Assembly (NCBI RefSeq): GCF_014898055.3
Contig: NW_023604295.1
Location: 93,201,591-93,265,590 of the forward strand
Direction: 5' to 3'
Origin: Talpa occidentalis
Taxonomy: Eukaryota; Chordata; Mammalia; Eulipotyphla; Talpidae
Length of the DNA: 64,000 bases
Shown: in pieces, positions 12,301-24,399 of the stretch
How the letters are laid out: each line of letters opens with the position of its first letter
Position numbering within the stretch: the stretch's first letter is position 1
Notes under the pieces: model-generated
Told to the model about the DNA's origin: nothing
The model's database searches: none
What the model saw: the letters and a program-made list of their open reading frames with translations, nothing else
Made by a program: the position numbers and the translations under genes

Positions 12301-14673
12301 ACCATTACTATACAAGATGGGATTGAAAGTCCTATCAAGGTAAATAGGCAACAGGAATACAAAAAATTGTCTAAATTGGAAAGAAAATGTAAAACTATTA
12401 CTATTGGCAGATGACAAGAAAAATACATGGAAAAATTAAAGACTGAACAAAATATTTAGTTGAAACAATAAATAAATTCAGCCAAGTGTCTGGTCAAAAT
12501 ATTAGTTTACAAATATCAAATGTGTTCTGGCACATAAATAGTGAGTTAGAAAAAAAAAAGTAATGAAGAAAAGAACCACATTTACAGTAACACCAAAAAG
12601 AATGACATACAGAGAAGTAAACTCAACAAGTAGGTGAGGGATTAGACAATGAAAACTTTAAGACTTTACTAAAAGAAATTGAAGAAGTCACAGAGAAATC
12701 AAAACATATCCCCTGCTCATGGACTGGATGGATTGTCATTCTTATAAGAACCATATTACCCAAAGCAATATACAAATTCAGTTCAATTCCAATCAATTCT
12801 TCAATGGTTGGGCCTCCCCGGTGGCGCAGCGGTTGAGCGCTGGGTTGCGAAGCTGCCCGCGGCCTCTGCGGCGCCGGTTAGATCCCGGTTGCTCCCCGGC
12901 CACCTGAGGAGGGTCCCACATTGTGTGCAGACCTCTCCTGCCGCCCGCTGCTCCCCTCAGCAGTGTACTTCGGTCCTTCTGCCTGCTCTGCTCCTTGCTG
13001 TGGCTCTGGTGAATTCTCTCACCCTTCCGCGCTTCTGACTGTACCCAATGCATGTATAAACAAACAAACAAACAAATAAATAAATAAATAAAACATGCCT
13101 CTATTAAAAAAAAAACTTCAATGGCATCCTTCAAAGAAATAGAACAAACATAACTGAAATTCATATGAAGCCACAAAAACTCCGATTAGCCAAATAAATC
13201 ATGACCAAAAAAATCTATTGGTATTACACTGGCAGATTTTAGGCTATAATTATGAATTTATAATAATCAAAATAGTTGGTACTGAAACAAAAATAGGCCC
13301 ACAAACCAACTGGATAAAATTGAGATCCCAGAAATAAACCCATACATACATGGACAGTTGATTTATGACAAAGAAACCAAGATTATATATAGGAGAATGA
13401 AAATTTTCTTCAGTTAATGGTATTAGAAAAACTGAACAACCACATAAAAAAGATTGAAACTAGACAACAATCTCACATCATTCACATAAATTAACTCCAA
13501 ATGTATTAAAAACTTCAATGTAAAAGTGAAACCATAAAATTCATAGAAGAAAATAGGCAAAATACTACATGACATAGGTATTAGTAATGATTCATTGGAT
13601 TCATTTCCAACAGCAAGAGATGCAAAAGACATATAAAAAATAGCACTATAATCAACTTGATGGCTTCAGCACCGTGGAAGAAACTATAAATAAAAAAAAC
13701 ACCCTACTAAATGGGAGAAAATATTTGCACACTATATATCTGAGCAGGGGCTGATATCAACGATGAGTAAAGAACTCTTACAATTCAACTAACAGAAAAA
13801 AAATACCCCCAAAAAAGTGAATATTAGAGCTAAATAATCATTTCTCCAAAGAAAACATACAAACATACAGAAGGACAATTGGCACATGAAAAAATATATA
13901 ATCATCAGTTATCATCAGTGAAATTCAAATCAAAACCACAATTTGATACTGTCTCACACATGTGAGAATATTCCACATTAAAAAGATCACAAACAACAAG
14001 GCTGGTAAAGATGTGGCAAAAAGGGGCCCTCTCATAACATTAGTAACAATGCAGACTGGTCAGGTATACATTCAAAAACAGCATGAAGAGTTCTTAAAAT
14101 ATTAAAAATAGACCGACCATATCATTGTGCAATTCCACTCCTAGATATCCAAAAAAAAGCTCCAGAAATACTAGTTCAAGTGTATGTGTATACATCTATG
14201 CTCATTGCAGACAATTTATAATAAGGAAATTATGAAAGCTATCAAATGCCCAAAGACAGATGAGTGGATTAACAAGATGTGGTCTTTGTACACAATGTGA
14301 TACTATTCATTTTTTTTTAAAGATAAACTATTATCTTTTGCAACAACATGGATGCATCTGGAATGGATTAAGCTAAGCAAATTAAGTCAGGAAAGAAATA
14401 AATACCTGGTGGTGTCACTCAGGTGTTAAATATACAGAAATAAATCAAAGGATAAGATAAAACCAAACCAGTAACAAATCCTAGAAATTTGACTGGAGAA
14501 TTGAGGCTACCAAATGGGGAGAGAAAGCAGGGAATACATAGTAGGGAAGGGGCACAGTGGACCATGATAGAGAACTATGGCTGCCTTGGTGGCAGTTGTA
14601 GTGTGGTAATATACCTGAAAGGTGTGATCCTATAACACTAAATTATATACAGTGTTGTAAATTAATGTCAAAA
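9335..14673 (+). mobile_element. near full-length but decayed L1 (L1MA-like)
   Basis: It starts with CAAGATGGCAC at 9336, a typical L1 5' end. A 5'UTR-like stretch runs to about 10800. ORF1 remnants lie at about 10850-11250, where AGAAAGTGAGAACTATAACAAAG resembles the ORF1 coiled-coil region. From about 12000 ORF2 remnants are readable (FIPGTQEW-like, then the region before the Cys motif near 14000). The 3' end reaches about 14673. All frames carry many stops. AATAAAGT flanks it (9327-9334, 14674-14681), an 8-bp putative duplication. The ORF2 N-terminal half is poorly recognisable, perhaps deleted. Confidence 0.75.
12810..13115 (+). repeat. full-length young SINE inside decayed L1 ORF2
   Basis: Complete GC-rich head (GGGGCCTCCCCGGTGGCGC, CGGTTGAGCGCTGGG) and body. 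The tail has AAACAAACAAACAAATAAATAAATAAA, an expanded variant. CTTCAATGG at 12799-12807 and 13116-13124 is the target duplication. Removing the SINE rejoins the L1 phrase CTTCAATGGCATCCTTCAAAG. Confidence 0.95.
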
Positions 14674-14681
14674 AATAAAGT

Positions 14682-15435
14682 CACAATGAGAAACCACTAT
14701 ACACAGTTGTTAGTGTGGATAAAATTAGAAACACTTTACCTTGCCAAATGTTGTCAATATAAAACTATTAATATGCTCATTCATGTGGGGATGTTAAATG
14801 CTAAAACTGCCTTAGAAAGATGTTTGGCATGTTCTCAAAAAGTTAAACATACACTGACCATATGATCTATTCATTCATTTTGAAGTATTCACTCAAGGCA
14901 AATTAAAGCATACCCATGTTCATAAAAGGACTTCTACATGAATATTTATTGAGTCATTATTTTAAATTATCCCAAACTGGAAATATTTCATTTATCCAAC
15001 TCTATAAATATGAACAAATAAAAATGTAGTATATCTATAAGAAGATTATTACTCTGCAATTTAAAAGACATAAGCTACAGGTACATATAATAATATGGGC
15101 ATATCTCAAAATAACTGTACAGAATAAAAGAAACCATACAAAAAGGAGGATTTATTGTGTGATTCCACTTATATACAATTAAAGTTAATGCTAACTCATC
15201 TATCATGAAAGGAGATGAAGGATTTTCTGGGGGTAGCAGTCAGGATAGGAGAGGTTTGGATACAGGAGATTTCAAATGAGTATTAGAAAACTCTCAAAGC
15301 AATGCACATGTTCATAATGATTGTGTTGGTTGTTTTATTGGTGTACCATATATCAAGTTTTATGAATCTGTAGTCTTTAACTATGTGTAGTTCATCACAT
15401 GCCAACTAGACCAAAATAAACTATAAAAATAATTT
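14682..15435 (+). mobile_element. ancient L1 3' end (ORF2 terminus and 3'UTR)
   Basis: This segment follows the order of old L1M 3' ends: a GAGAAACCACTATACAC start, CATATGATCTATTCATTC, ATCCCAAACTGGAAATATT, ATTACTCTGCAATTTAAAAG, TGTGTGATTCCACTTATAT, and a late ACCAAAATAAACT. It may be the other side of the older L1 into which the 9335-14673 element inserted. Confidence 0.65.
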
Positions 15436-15561
15436 AAAATTTAAAACTGAGCCAATATATTGACTTCATGTCTGGGAATATACTATCATGGGTATTTGGG
15501 GCCAGAGTTGTTGGCATTTCAATCAAGTACAATGCGTAAGCCAGCATTAAGAGGATGTCAG

Positions 15562-15857
15562 CATACGAAAAAGATAAACACATGCAATTTGCAGCAACAT
15601 GGATGGAGCTGGAAGGGATCATGCTCAGTGAAATAAGCCAGAAAGAAAAAGAAAAATACCGGATGGTCTCGCTCATAACAGGAATCTAGAAAACCTAAAT
15701 ATGGACCAAGAAAAAGAATAACAATAAGAAAGAAAAAAATCAAAATCAACAAACAACTATGAACCAGAGACACTCTTTGGTGGTGGGGAGGAAGGACTGG
15801 GGTCAAAATCAGGGTTGCAATTGTATGGGGAATATAAAAATTAAAAAAAATTAAAAA
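15562..15857 (+). mobile_element. short 5'-truncated L1 3' end
   Basis: ORF2 terminal codons ([19 protein letters not shown] region), stop, then the L1 3'UTR with ATCAACAAACAACTATGAACC and GGGGAATATAAAAATT. The long G-rich tract is missing. Flanks AAGAGGATGTCAG (15549-15561) and AAGAGGCTGACAG (15858-15870) look like a diverged duplication. Confidence 0.85.
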
Positions 15858-15870
15858 AAGAGGCTGACAG

Positions 15871-16683
15871 TTTAAAGATCTTAACTTGGGAAGCAATATT
15901 CAAAGGAAGGGGTACACTGAAGAAATACATGAAAGACTATCCAGTCAAATAAACAGCATAAAATAAATTAATTAATTAAACCACATGAAAGAAAAGATGC
16001 CAAGTGCTTTTGGTATAACTATCATGCAACTAATCTTGGTTTCCTGAGATTTTCTTTCTCTTGAGTTCCTTTGGGTGGATTTTATCACTTGAAACCACAC
16101 TATTTGTAACTGGAAGGTCATTTTTACTCAGTAATTTATTCATTCAAGCCTATAGCAAAATAACAGACAAACAAAAGTCTTCTTGGTATTGTTACAGATA
16201 AATAGGTAACTGGACTGGTAGATGATCTGGACTGTCTTGGGCAAGAATTTATTGATTAATTCCTTCACTTAAGTTTCCTGAGACAAAGATTCAAGTATAA
16301 ATGATGTACTTAGAGGATTGTCCTAAGAAAGTGATACTAGGTGTGAGAATGAATTAGTGAGACAATGAAGGGAATGTTGCTGCGTCAAGTTAGTCACCTC
16401 TGTGACACTGAATCATACTACTACTAGGAAATTCCCACTGCTAGTGCTCTCAGAACTATTCCAATCCAGGGACAATATAACTGGAGTATTTGTAGGTCAA
16501 CCACCACTGGCAATTGTTTGAAAATGCATTGGAGTGTGGAGCACTGATGTTTGAACACCACTTTATTATGAACATGAGCATAATGATCTCTGGCTTCAAG
16601 AGAAAATCTTCATGCAATCAGAAAGAGGGCTAGAGGACTCTACCATAACAAGGCCCAAGGTGATAACGCTGGGGTACAAATGT
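15871..16683. other. unassigned DNA
   Basis: No gene or repeat recognised. Confidence 0.45.
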
Positions 16684-16845
16684 CATTTGTTGGCAAAACA
16701 CTGTGCATATTATGAATGTCCAAAAACTTTCTTTGAATTGTTTATGATCCTAGTAATTGGAAGAAACATCAATGAATTGGTTAAATAAATGACAATACAT
16801 TTAAATTTGCAGGCTGTAAAGAAAATCAATTAGTGCAGTGCCAGC
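16684..16845 (+). repeat. direct repeat copy 1, L1-like remnant
   Basis: This ~160-bp segment (TTGGCAAAACAC ... AATGACAATACATTTAAATTTGCAGG ... AATCAATTAGTG) recurs about 710 bp downstream. AATTGGTTAAATAAATGAC resembles an old L1 ORF2 3' region. Confidence 0.7.
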
Positions 16846-16959
16846 CAGGCAAAGCAAGACTGCTTACAGAATTTTTCCTAAAAAAGAGAGATCCCCTCTG
16901 AAACTGTTTCATGTGATATATTCCGATCTTCCTACTGAACAAAACTAGCTGCATATTGC

Positions 16960-17395
16960 CTGTAACTAAGATCCAAAGTTCATTATGAGGCACAATAGGT
17001 CCCTCATTAGAAAATCCTTAGCTACTTCACCAGTCATCTCCTACATGGTTCTACCATATCTACGCAATGCATTGAACTATTTGTACTTTCCTAATTATGC
17101 CTAATTATGCCAACAATTTGGCTTTAAATATGCTGCTTCCTGCTGCTAAGAAAACCTTTCTTTTATAGTGATCCCTTATGGTTCAATAAGCAACAAATGT
17201 GTTGACTTTTCCATGCAACTTTCTCCTGGATACAACAATTATCTGTCTTCCTGTGTGTTTGCATATTCCTGAGGTAGTGCTTATTTTGTGGTATCATTCA
17301 TTGGATGATAGTGTATCATGTATCATGATTTCCTTTATATTGTATAATGAAATTCCTTAGAGACAAAAAGTATTGTATTCATCTTCTAGTTTGAT
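16960..17395 (+). repeat. possible L2-like LINE remnant
   Basis: The word order CTGCTTCCTGCTGCTAAGAAAACC ... CTCCTGGAT ... ATTCCTTAGAGACAAAAAGTATTGTATTCAT loosely follows the 3' end of mammalian L2. Similarity is weak by eye. Confidence 0.3.
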
Positions 17396-17545
17396 TGTTG
17401 GCAAAACACATTGCATATTACAAATGTCAAAAACTTAAATTGTTTCTGATCCCAATAATTGGAAGAAACATTAATGAATTAGCTAAATAAATGACAATAC
17501 ATTTATATTTGCAGGTTTTAAAGAGAATCAATTAGTGTTATAAAC
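17396..17545 (+). repeat. direct repeat copy 2, L1-like remnant
   Basis: It matches 16684-16845 with scattered substitutions and small gaps (TTGGCAAAACACATTGCATATTA ..., AATTGGAAGAAACATTAATGAATTAG ..., AGAATCAATTAGTG). Shared features not in a typical L1 suggest local duplication rather than two insertions. Confidence 0.7.
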
Positions 17546-17746
17546 GTTTGTATGCAAAGATAACCAAAATATATAGCAAATGTTAAACATAAAATTAACT
17601 GAAAATAAGAGGTGAGAGAATTATATATGTACACAAATAATGTGACCTAATCATTATAATAATTGATAAAAATATATATTATATAAGGTGAATACTAAAA
17701 ATATTCTGAAAATCATGTATACTAAACTGTCAAAATTGTCAATGCC

Positions 17747-18014
17747 GGGGCCTCCCTGGTGGCCGAGGGGTTAAAGACAATGCTATCAAACTATTGGCAG
17801 CCCCTGCAGCATGAGTTCAATCCCCAGCCAGGGAGGTGACCCACATGGTGCAGCAGACCTCTCCTGTTTTGCCTGCTGCTCCCATTAGCAGTGTGTTTCA
17901 GTAGATCGGCCTGTTCTCTTACCCACTTTGTCTCTGGGGAATCCTCTCACCCTCCACACCTTTAGGCCTGTATTCAGTACTTGTAAGCATGAATAAATAA
18001 ATCTTTTTTAAAAA
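17747..18014 (+). repeat. full-length SINE, older subfamily
   Basis: Head GGGGCCTCCCTGGTGGCCGAGG and B box GTTCAATCCCC. CCAGGGAGG after the B box is complementary to CCTCCCTGG at the head. Tail AAATAAATCTTTTTT. Flanks TGTCAATGCC (17737-17746) and TGGCAATGCC (18015-18024) form the duplication with one mismatch. Confidence 0.93.
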
Positions 18015-18024
18015 TGGCAATGCC

Positions 18025-21000
18025 TAGAAAGTAGAATTGAAACACACTGTATTTGCAACTCTGTGTTTTAATTCGTCCTCATTAAAACATTGCATTATGT
18101 AAAAAATGGCAATATGGATGTATACTTGCAAAATTAGCCTTCAAAATATGAAGAAATAGTAATGTGACAGCCCAATCCAATTCCTAGTAAATCAGATACT
18201 CTTAGAAGCCTGAGTCCCACTTAATAGGATATTCTTATGAATCAAAAAATAAAGATATTAGTAAAAAGCACAGCAAGAGCTCTATAAATATCACCTTAAA
18301 GTAATCTATATTTAAACTGACATAGAGAAGACTTGGGTGGGGAATATAAGCTTCCTTCAAATATTTGAAGAACTATTTTATGAAAGTGGTATTAAATTAA
18401 ATATGTCCTGTTTTGTTCTTGGTTCTTTACAAAGTTCAGTGCATGAAACTTTCACAGAGAGAAATTTAGATATTTATTGAAATTTAGATTTGACATAGAA
18501 GAGGACTTTTTATATGGTCTTAACACTATGAAGATTAAAAGAATCTTTCCCATGTTTTCCTCATTTCCTCATTCCTTAATTTAACCAAACGCAGTCTGAA
18601 GAATCATGTGTACTGAAAATCACCATCCAGCTAGAAAGTGGCCTTAGGCTCTCTCCCAGCACTGAATTTAACATATTCTGAGATAAGAAGTTTCTGAAAG
18701 TGTTTTAAATATTTGGACATAGAAATCATTTCTTAAAAAAGTGATTCATTTTATGAAATTTGATTCAAATTACACAGCAAAAAGCAAAATGAAAGGAAAT
18801 CTGGAGATCTGTCACAAACATTTCAATAAATTCATTCATAAGTTGAAAATCTGTTGAGTATCTTATATTGTCAAGAACTTACATGGCGAAAAAAGAAATA
18901 GTTTATGTAATTTGTAGACTGACAGACAAGAACAAAAACATTATGATAAAATTTGACTTGTAAGTCAGTAGAGGTGCATATAGTTCTCAGGGGTGATAAA
19001 GAGTAGAGGAAGGTATTTGTCCAGGAGCTCTAGAATATTTATAGGGAGAGACATGCAGGTATATAAAAAGCATGAAAGTATGAAAAATCTGTAGATAGGA
19101 GGATCTCTAAATAGTTGGATTTTGTGAAAGCTGACTCAAACTAGCAGAACACAAGATTAAAGTAGAAAAAATCAAATTGAAAAGGATTTTCAGTACCATT
19201 TTAAGATATTAGAGCTTTACTTTGAATACAATTGAGAGCCATAGGAAGGACTTTAATCAAGGAAATAACAACAGGTTTGCAATTCGGGAACAACCACTTG
19301 TCAGCTAAATGAAGACAAAATACTGGAAATTTAGGTAAGAAAAGATAGTCATATATAACTCACTTTCTAGAAGTGGACAAAAGAATGGTGAAAAAGAAAG
19401 AAAGGAATGGATAAAAAGTTTTAATCAACAAGATTCAGTAACTATTTACATGTAGTATTGAAGGAAGTAATAAAATTAAACAGGATTGCAATGAGTATGG
19501 TTTTTACAACTGGTTACATTTCCAAAAGAAAGAAGGCATAAAGAGAAGTTATTTCTGGGGAAAAATACGAACAATAACAATATAGAAATTTTTCATGCTG
19601 GAATTATTAAGAAGTAATGTTCTGGACATACTGAGAAATATGGTTTTGGATCTCAGTTGAAAGATCTCAGCAGGAGACACTTATCAGGGTGTCCTCATAA
19701 GATAGATATCAGAGAAATCTGTGCATATAGAAGATATAGCAGAGTGAGAGAGAGAAAGGAGGAGGAGGATTTGAATCTATAGACTATATCTTTAGGAGAA
19801 AGTAAAGGCCAGGTAATGTCTTATAGGTCAATCACCATGCACTAAAAGCAACTTACAGTGCTAAACAAGTAATATAAAGTATCTTTTAAAGAATTCATAG
19901 TAAAGATTCATCACCAGCTAAAATGAAATGGAAAAGGGAATCTAAATGGTAGATAGAAGACCAAAATTATTTTCACTCCAAGGGAATTTGCTTTATACAG
20001 ATGATATGATACTTGGTATATATATATATATTCTTTTGAAGTGCAGAAGAGAAAGGACAAAACTTAGAGTCAATCCAATTTGGGCATTCTATAGACACTT
20101 ATATAAACCTGAGTCCTCCAAAGTATTACATCCACCAAATAATGGGAAGCAAAATTAATTTATTTCCTCTAAAAGGTGATGACTAATACATTTGCCATCT
20201 TAAATTTTGATTCTAGGTAGAAAAGGGTAAAAAAGTGTCTCGTAAGAATTCATAAGCACAAGCTAAGTCTCACTGATAATAACTAGGTGTTCTAGAAACC
20301 CTCATGTTGAGAATTTAGTTTCAAACGGCCTGCAATCCTAGAGAACCAGAAAAAGTAAGCACAATTCTTTATTGTAGAATATACTCAATGAGGCCTTTAA
20401 AAAAAGCACCCTGATAAATTCCAAGAAATACAAGATTACCAAAAGAAATCATAAATTAGAAAAGGAAACACACACACACATCCAAGAGTCAGGTGAAAAC
20501 ACAGGTAGTAGAATTATCTATAATACTTATATATATATTGGAATTTCCAGACTCAGAATACAAAATAAGCACTATAAAAAATGGCTGAGCAAGTAAAACA
20601 GAATATGACAAAAGAGTAAAACGCTAAAAAATGGTGAGACATATTAAAAAAGGAGTGAAATAGGCCTTTTAATAAATAAATGTAACCATCCCACTTTCCA
20701 AGAAACACCCTCTTTTCCAAATCCTTTCCACATTATCCACATGATTATTACCCCTCTTAATTCTACCTCATTCCCAGATTGTTGGTAAGTAGGACTTTAC
20801 CATCTGGAGAAGGCAAAACATCTAACAATATTCAACAAAAGACCTAAGATTCTTAGAATTTTCCCAAATGAAAGCTCAACTACATTGCCATCCAAATAAG
20901 GTTGATGTTTAATAGTACTTCTACTATTTGTAACCATGTGCAGACAACCTAAAACTTGCACACATTTTGGGAAAGCCTCTAGAGATAAAGCTAAAAACAA

Positions 21001-21190
21001 ACATACTAGATAGAGGAAATACCTTGAAGGCACAGAGAATGCATGAAAACTCTTTAATAATTAATATACTTGACTATATAGGGAATATGATAAACCACAA
21101 AATAAGAATGCCCTGCTATAAAGAGTAATGCTCAGGGGATTAAAAAGTAGCACTCAGTGATTAAAAATATACTAAAAGAAATTAAAAACT
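18025..21190. other. long unassigned stretch
   Basis: About 3.2 kb without a SINE or young L1. 18950-19800 contains phrases (AATTGAGAGCCATAGGAAGGACTTTAATCAAGG, AGATCTCAGTTGAAAGATC) that recall an old mammalian interspersed repeat I could not name. A short TA repeat lies near 20018-20031. No exon is supported. Confidence 0.45.
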
Positions 21191-21465
21191 GGGCCTCCCT
21201 GGCGGCGCAAGGGGTCAAGTGTCTGCATTATGAAGCTATCCGCAGCCACTGCAGCACAAGTTCATCCCCTGCCAGGAGCTGACCCACATGGCACAGCAAA
21301 CCTCTCCTGACTCACCTGCTGCTCCCTTCTGCCTGCTCCCCCAAGCTGTATATTTCTGTCAATCTGCCTGTTCTGCTCCCCACTCTGTCTCTGATGAATC
21401 TTCTCACCTTCCACATCTCTTTTCTGTACCCCAGCTCTTGTATGCATAAATAAATAATCTTAAAA
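21191..21465 (+). repeat. full-length SINE, older subfamily with internal rearrangement
   Basis: Head GGGCCTCCCTGGCGGCGC. The body has an extra CTTCTGCCTGCTCCCCCAAG near 21327 replacing the usual CCCTCAGCAG. Tail AATAAATAATCTT. AAATTAAAAACT flanks it on both sides (21179-21190, 21466-21477). Confidence 0.92.
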
Positions 21466-21505
21466 AAATTAAAAACTTTACAGATGTGTTGAATAATGAA
21501 GTCAA

Positions 21506-21693
21506 GGCAGCTCTCATTCTAAGACTACCTACCTGAGCTTATGCAGTCTTATTGTCTAACAAACCTGTTCCTTTCAGAGGCAGCTCTTTCTGCCCTTTTG
21601 CGCATGTGCAAGTGTCTTCCCTCTTCTTTTTTCCTAATAAACCTGTCCTTTTAAAATGTAAAAAAAAAAAAGAAGAAGAGAAGAAAAGATGAA
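21506..21693 (+). repeat. possible retroposed transcript 3' end
   Basis: AATAAA at about 21634 is followed about 20 nt later by a 12-A run and an A/G-rich tail. The candidate flanks TGAAGTCAAG (21496) and TGAAGTAAAG (about 21699) differ at one base. The source transcript is not recognised; an LTR-type R region is an alternative. Confidence 0.35.
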
Positions 21694-21699
21694 AGATGA

Positions 21700-22664
21700 A
21701 GTAAAGAAATTTCCCCGAAAGTAGAACAAGAATAAAAGTATAAAAAATGTAAATGACCAACCCTGAAGATGTAACATCCAGATAATAGTATTACCAAGCT
21801 CAATAGATTCTGCCCCAAATCAACCATACCCAAGTTTTCTATAGAAGAGAAATTTATTATCTAGAAATAACAGAGACAAAAGATGTGCATTTCTCCACAG
21901 TCGGTCTCCTCAGGTAAGGGCTGGAAAGTATTTTAAAGGTAAAGGAGGCAAAAGGTGACAGAGGAGTTTTTAGTGTTCAGCTTTTTTATATAATGTGTAT
22001 TTCTGGTCATCTGATAATAATTTGAATATGCTCAGATATGGTTCATTCTTCAACAATATGTCACAAGTTAAGAAAATAGTCACCTAACTCCCCACTAGGA
22101 GGAAATTTTATTATGATAATGAGGATGATGTGAATTTCAGATCATAAATGAAGGAATTAAGGATGTTCTAGATATTTTATGGTCCAATGAACACTTTGTT
22201 GGGGTGGTTGGGATCTGGCTACCTCAACAGACTAAAATAGATTGTGTATTTAGATAACATTACTTTCAAGTAACTTAATTAGGAATTCTAACCACTTGTT
22301 GAAGTAATTAGTGAGCAACCCTAATCCTTGCTTTTCCTTGTATCTAGAGGACATAGAATTAAATGTCTTAGCCATGTCATTCCTGGCTTTCTGTCGTTCC
22401 TGGTTCTGCTTTGGTAACAATAGAAGTTCAAAATGATACAACAGAAATAACTGATGGGGGTAATCATCAAAGAATTCACTCCAGAATATCTCATAGAACT
22501 AAAAAATTTGCATTTCTACATCAAAAGGACCCTTTCATAGCTAAATTCTCAACAGTTATCATACAAAAATCAATAAATAATTTCTAGAAATGACCAATAC
22601 TAAATACGTATTATAGAATACTATTTAGAAATGCACAGACAATGCAAGGACCAAAATAATCATG
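21700..22664. other. unassigned DNA
   Basis: No gene or known repeat recognised. Confidence 0.45.
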
Positions 22665-22675
22665 TAAAAATAATT

Positions 22676-22944
22676 CTTTTTTTCTTTAAGATTTATTATT
22701 TATTTATACAATCACTGGGCATAGTCAGAAGCACGGGAGGGTGAGAGAATTCACCAGAGCCAGATCAGGGCAAAAACAGGTAGACTGACGAAATACACTG
22801 CTGAGGGGAGAAGTGGGTGCAGCAGGAGAGGTCTGTCGCGCCATGTGGGACCATTACCGGTGGCCAGAGATAGAACCGGCGCTGCAGAGGCCACTGGCAG
22901 CTCCACAGCCCAGCGCTCAATCGCTGCGCCACCAGGGGAGGCCC
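22676..22944 (-). repeat. full-length young SINE
   Basis: Minus-strand head with A box and the GC-rich subfamily body. The plus strand shows CTTTAAGATTTATTATTTATTTATAC at the tail. TAAAAATAATT flanks it on both sides (22665-22675, 22945-22955). Confidence 0.93.
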
Positions 22945-22955
22945 TAAAAATAATT

Positions 22956-23534
22956 ATTTTTAAGAAGAGGGAAATAAGAGCTGAAAACTGCCACTTCTCA
23001 CAGCTTGTAGACTCATTTGATCTTTATGTATGTTTATCAAGTATACAAAAGTAAAAACCAAAACATAAAATAATCCTTCATTTCAAATAATACAGATGAA
23101 AAAAATAACTAATTAATTGTGGGTCTGCTGAATGTAACATGTTAGACCCTACAAGTCTCCTTTCAAGTTAAACAAAAACAGAGTGATGGATCATCCTGGA
23201 ACAATGGGAATACAACATGAGGTATGACCAGTAACACCCAGGGGACCATTGACTGGTGTACTTTACGTCCCTGAGACTGATCAGTGGAATGCCTTGTTAA
23301 TAAGATGGGAACCATGGGTGGGGGGCAGGATTATCACTTACTTGATCAGTATATACACCCTCCCTAAAGCCCTAAATAACACAAACATATTTCTAGTTTG
23401 ACCTAACCTTTTCTCTTTGTTCTACAATACAAAGGCCCGGATCCTGCTCTTCAAGCAGTATCCTGCATTGTACAGCCTGCTTTATGACTCCTGCTTCTTC
23501 TCTTTATCACTCTCTTGTTGCTGATGCCACAACT
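22956..23534. other. unassigned; possible old LTR at about 23120-23534
   Basis: 23120-23534 is richer in GC and has LTR-like traits: a TATA-like GTATATACACCC near 23350, CCTAAATAACAC, and a CT-rich terminal part. No duplication or partner was found, so the assignment is weak. Confidence 0.3.
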
Positions 23535-23535
23535 A

Positions 23536-23551
23536 ACTCTCTCTTTCTCTT

Positions 23552-23591
<40 letters not shown>

Positions 23592-23663
23592 CACACACAC
23601 ATATATATATACATATATATATGTGTATATATATATATATATATATACATACATATATATATA
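23536..23663. repeat. compound microsatellite (CT)n(TA)n with CA and TG interruptions
   Basis: A CT run (about 23537-23573) passes into TA repeats with ACACACAC and TGTG interruptions until 23663. Open frames here are repeat artefacts. Confidence 0.97.
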
Positions 23664-24118
23664 GTTAATTTTTGGAATATTCCAAAAGCAGCATGGAGAA
23701 ATAAATGTGGAAAATATAAGTGCAGGTCAGGAGACAAGAACATGTGCCAAGACATATCAAATGCCTAACTGGAGTCCCAGAAGAACAAAGAGATAATAAG
23801 CGAGAAGCAGTATTTGAAGGAATAATAATTGTTTTTTCTAGAATTAATAGAAAACTCCAATGCTTAGCTTTAGAATCCAAAAGAAAGGTCAAAAACAAGC
23901 ATGGGATAAAGGTTTTACAGACTCTAATGGAATTCATAATTGTGGCTATTTTTCTATACTTAGAATATTTCTTGACTAAACTAAGCATATTTGGTTAGAC
24001 CTTTTAAACTGCTGATTTACTCTGTGCAAAATGTCTCAATTTAAGCAAACCAGGTACACACATATAGACACCTATTAAGACTCTTTGAGGAAATATAATA
24101 ATTTTTTAGGTGACTATC
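23664..24118. other. unassigned DNA
   Basis: Short open frames exist on both strands (e.g. 23720-23998) but no domain, splice context or repeat is recognised. Confidence 0.4.
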
Positions 24119-24133
24119 AGAATGAACTAATTT

Positions 24134-24399
24134 TTTAAAGATATATTTATTTATGCATACAAGAACTGGGGTACAGGCCAGAGGTGTGGGTGGCAAGAGG
24201 CTTCACTAGAGACATACTAGGGAACAGAACAGGCAGACTGACTGAAGTACACTGCCAAGTGGAGCAGTGGGCAAGTCAGGAGAGGTCTGCTGTGCCATGT
24301 GGGTATTTCCCTGGCCTGCCTGGGATTTAACTCATGCTGCAGTGGCTGCAGATAGATTCATAGGTTATGTCTTAATCCCTTGCACCACCAGTGAGGCCC
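24134..24399 (-). repeat. SINE, older subfamily; second unit of a dimer
   Basis: Complete minus-strand SINE. Its A-rich 3' end adjoins the left duplication (24119-24133) and its 5' end (GGGCCTCAC on minus) abuts the tail of the neighbouring copy directly. Confidence 0.9.

Noticed and set aside
12810..12900. tRNA-like A and B boxes suggesting a tRNA gene
   Set aside because: No cloverleaf with an anticodon arm can be drawn, and the same head occurs in more than 20 dispersed copies followed by the SINE body.
16684..17545. CRISPR-like or other regularly spaced repeats
   Set aside because: Only two diverged copies 710 bp apart; no short regular repeats with spacers occur anywhere in the window.
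23451..23768. Open frames on both strands across the CT/TA tract
   Set aside because: They encode only YI/IY and RE/LS dipeptide repeats from the microsatellite.
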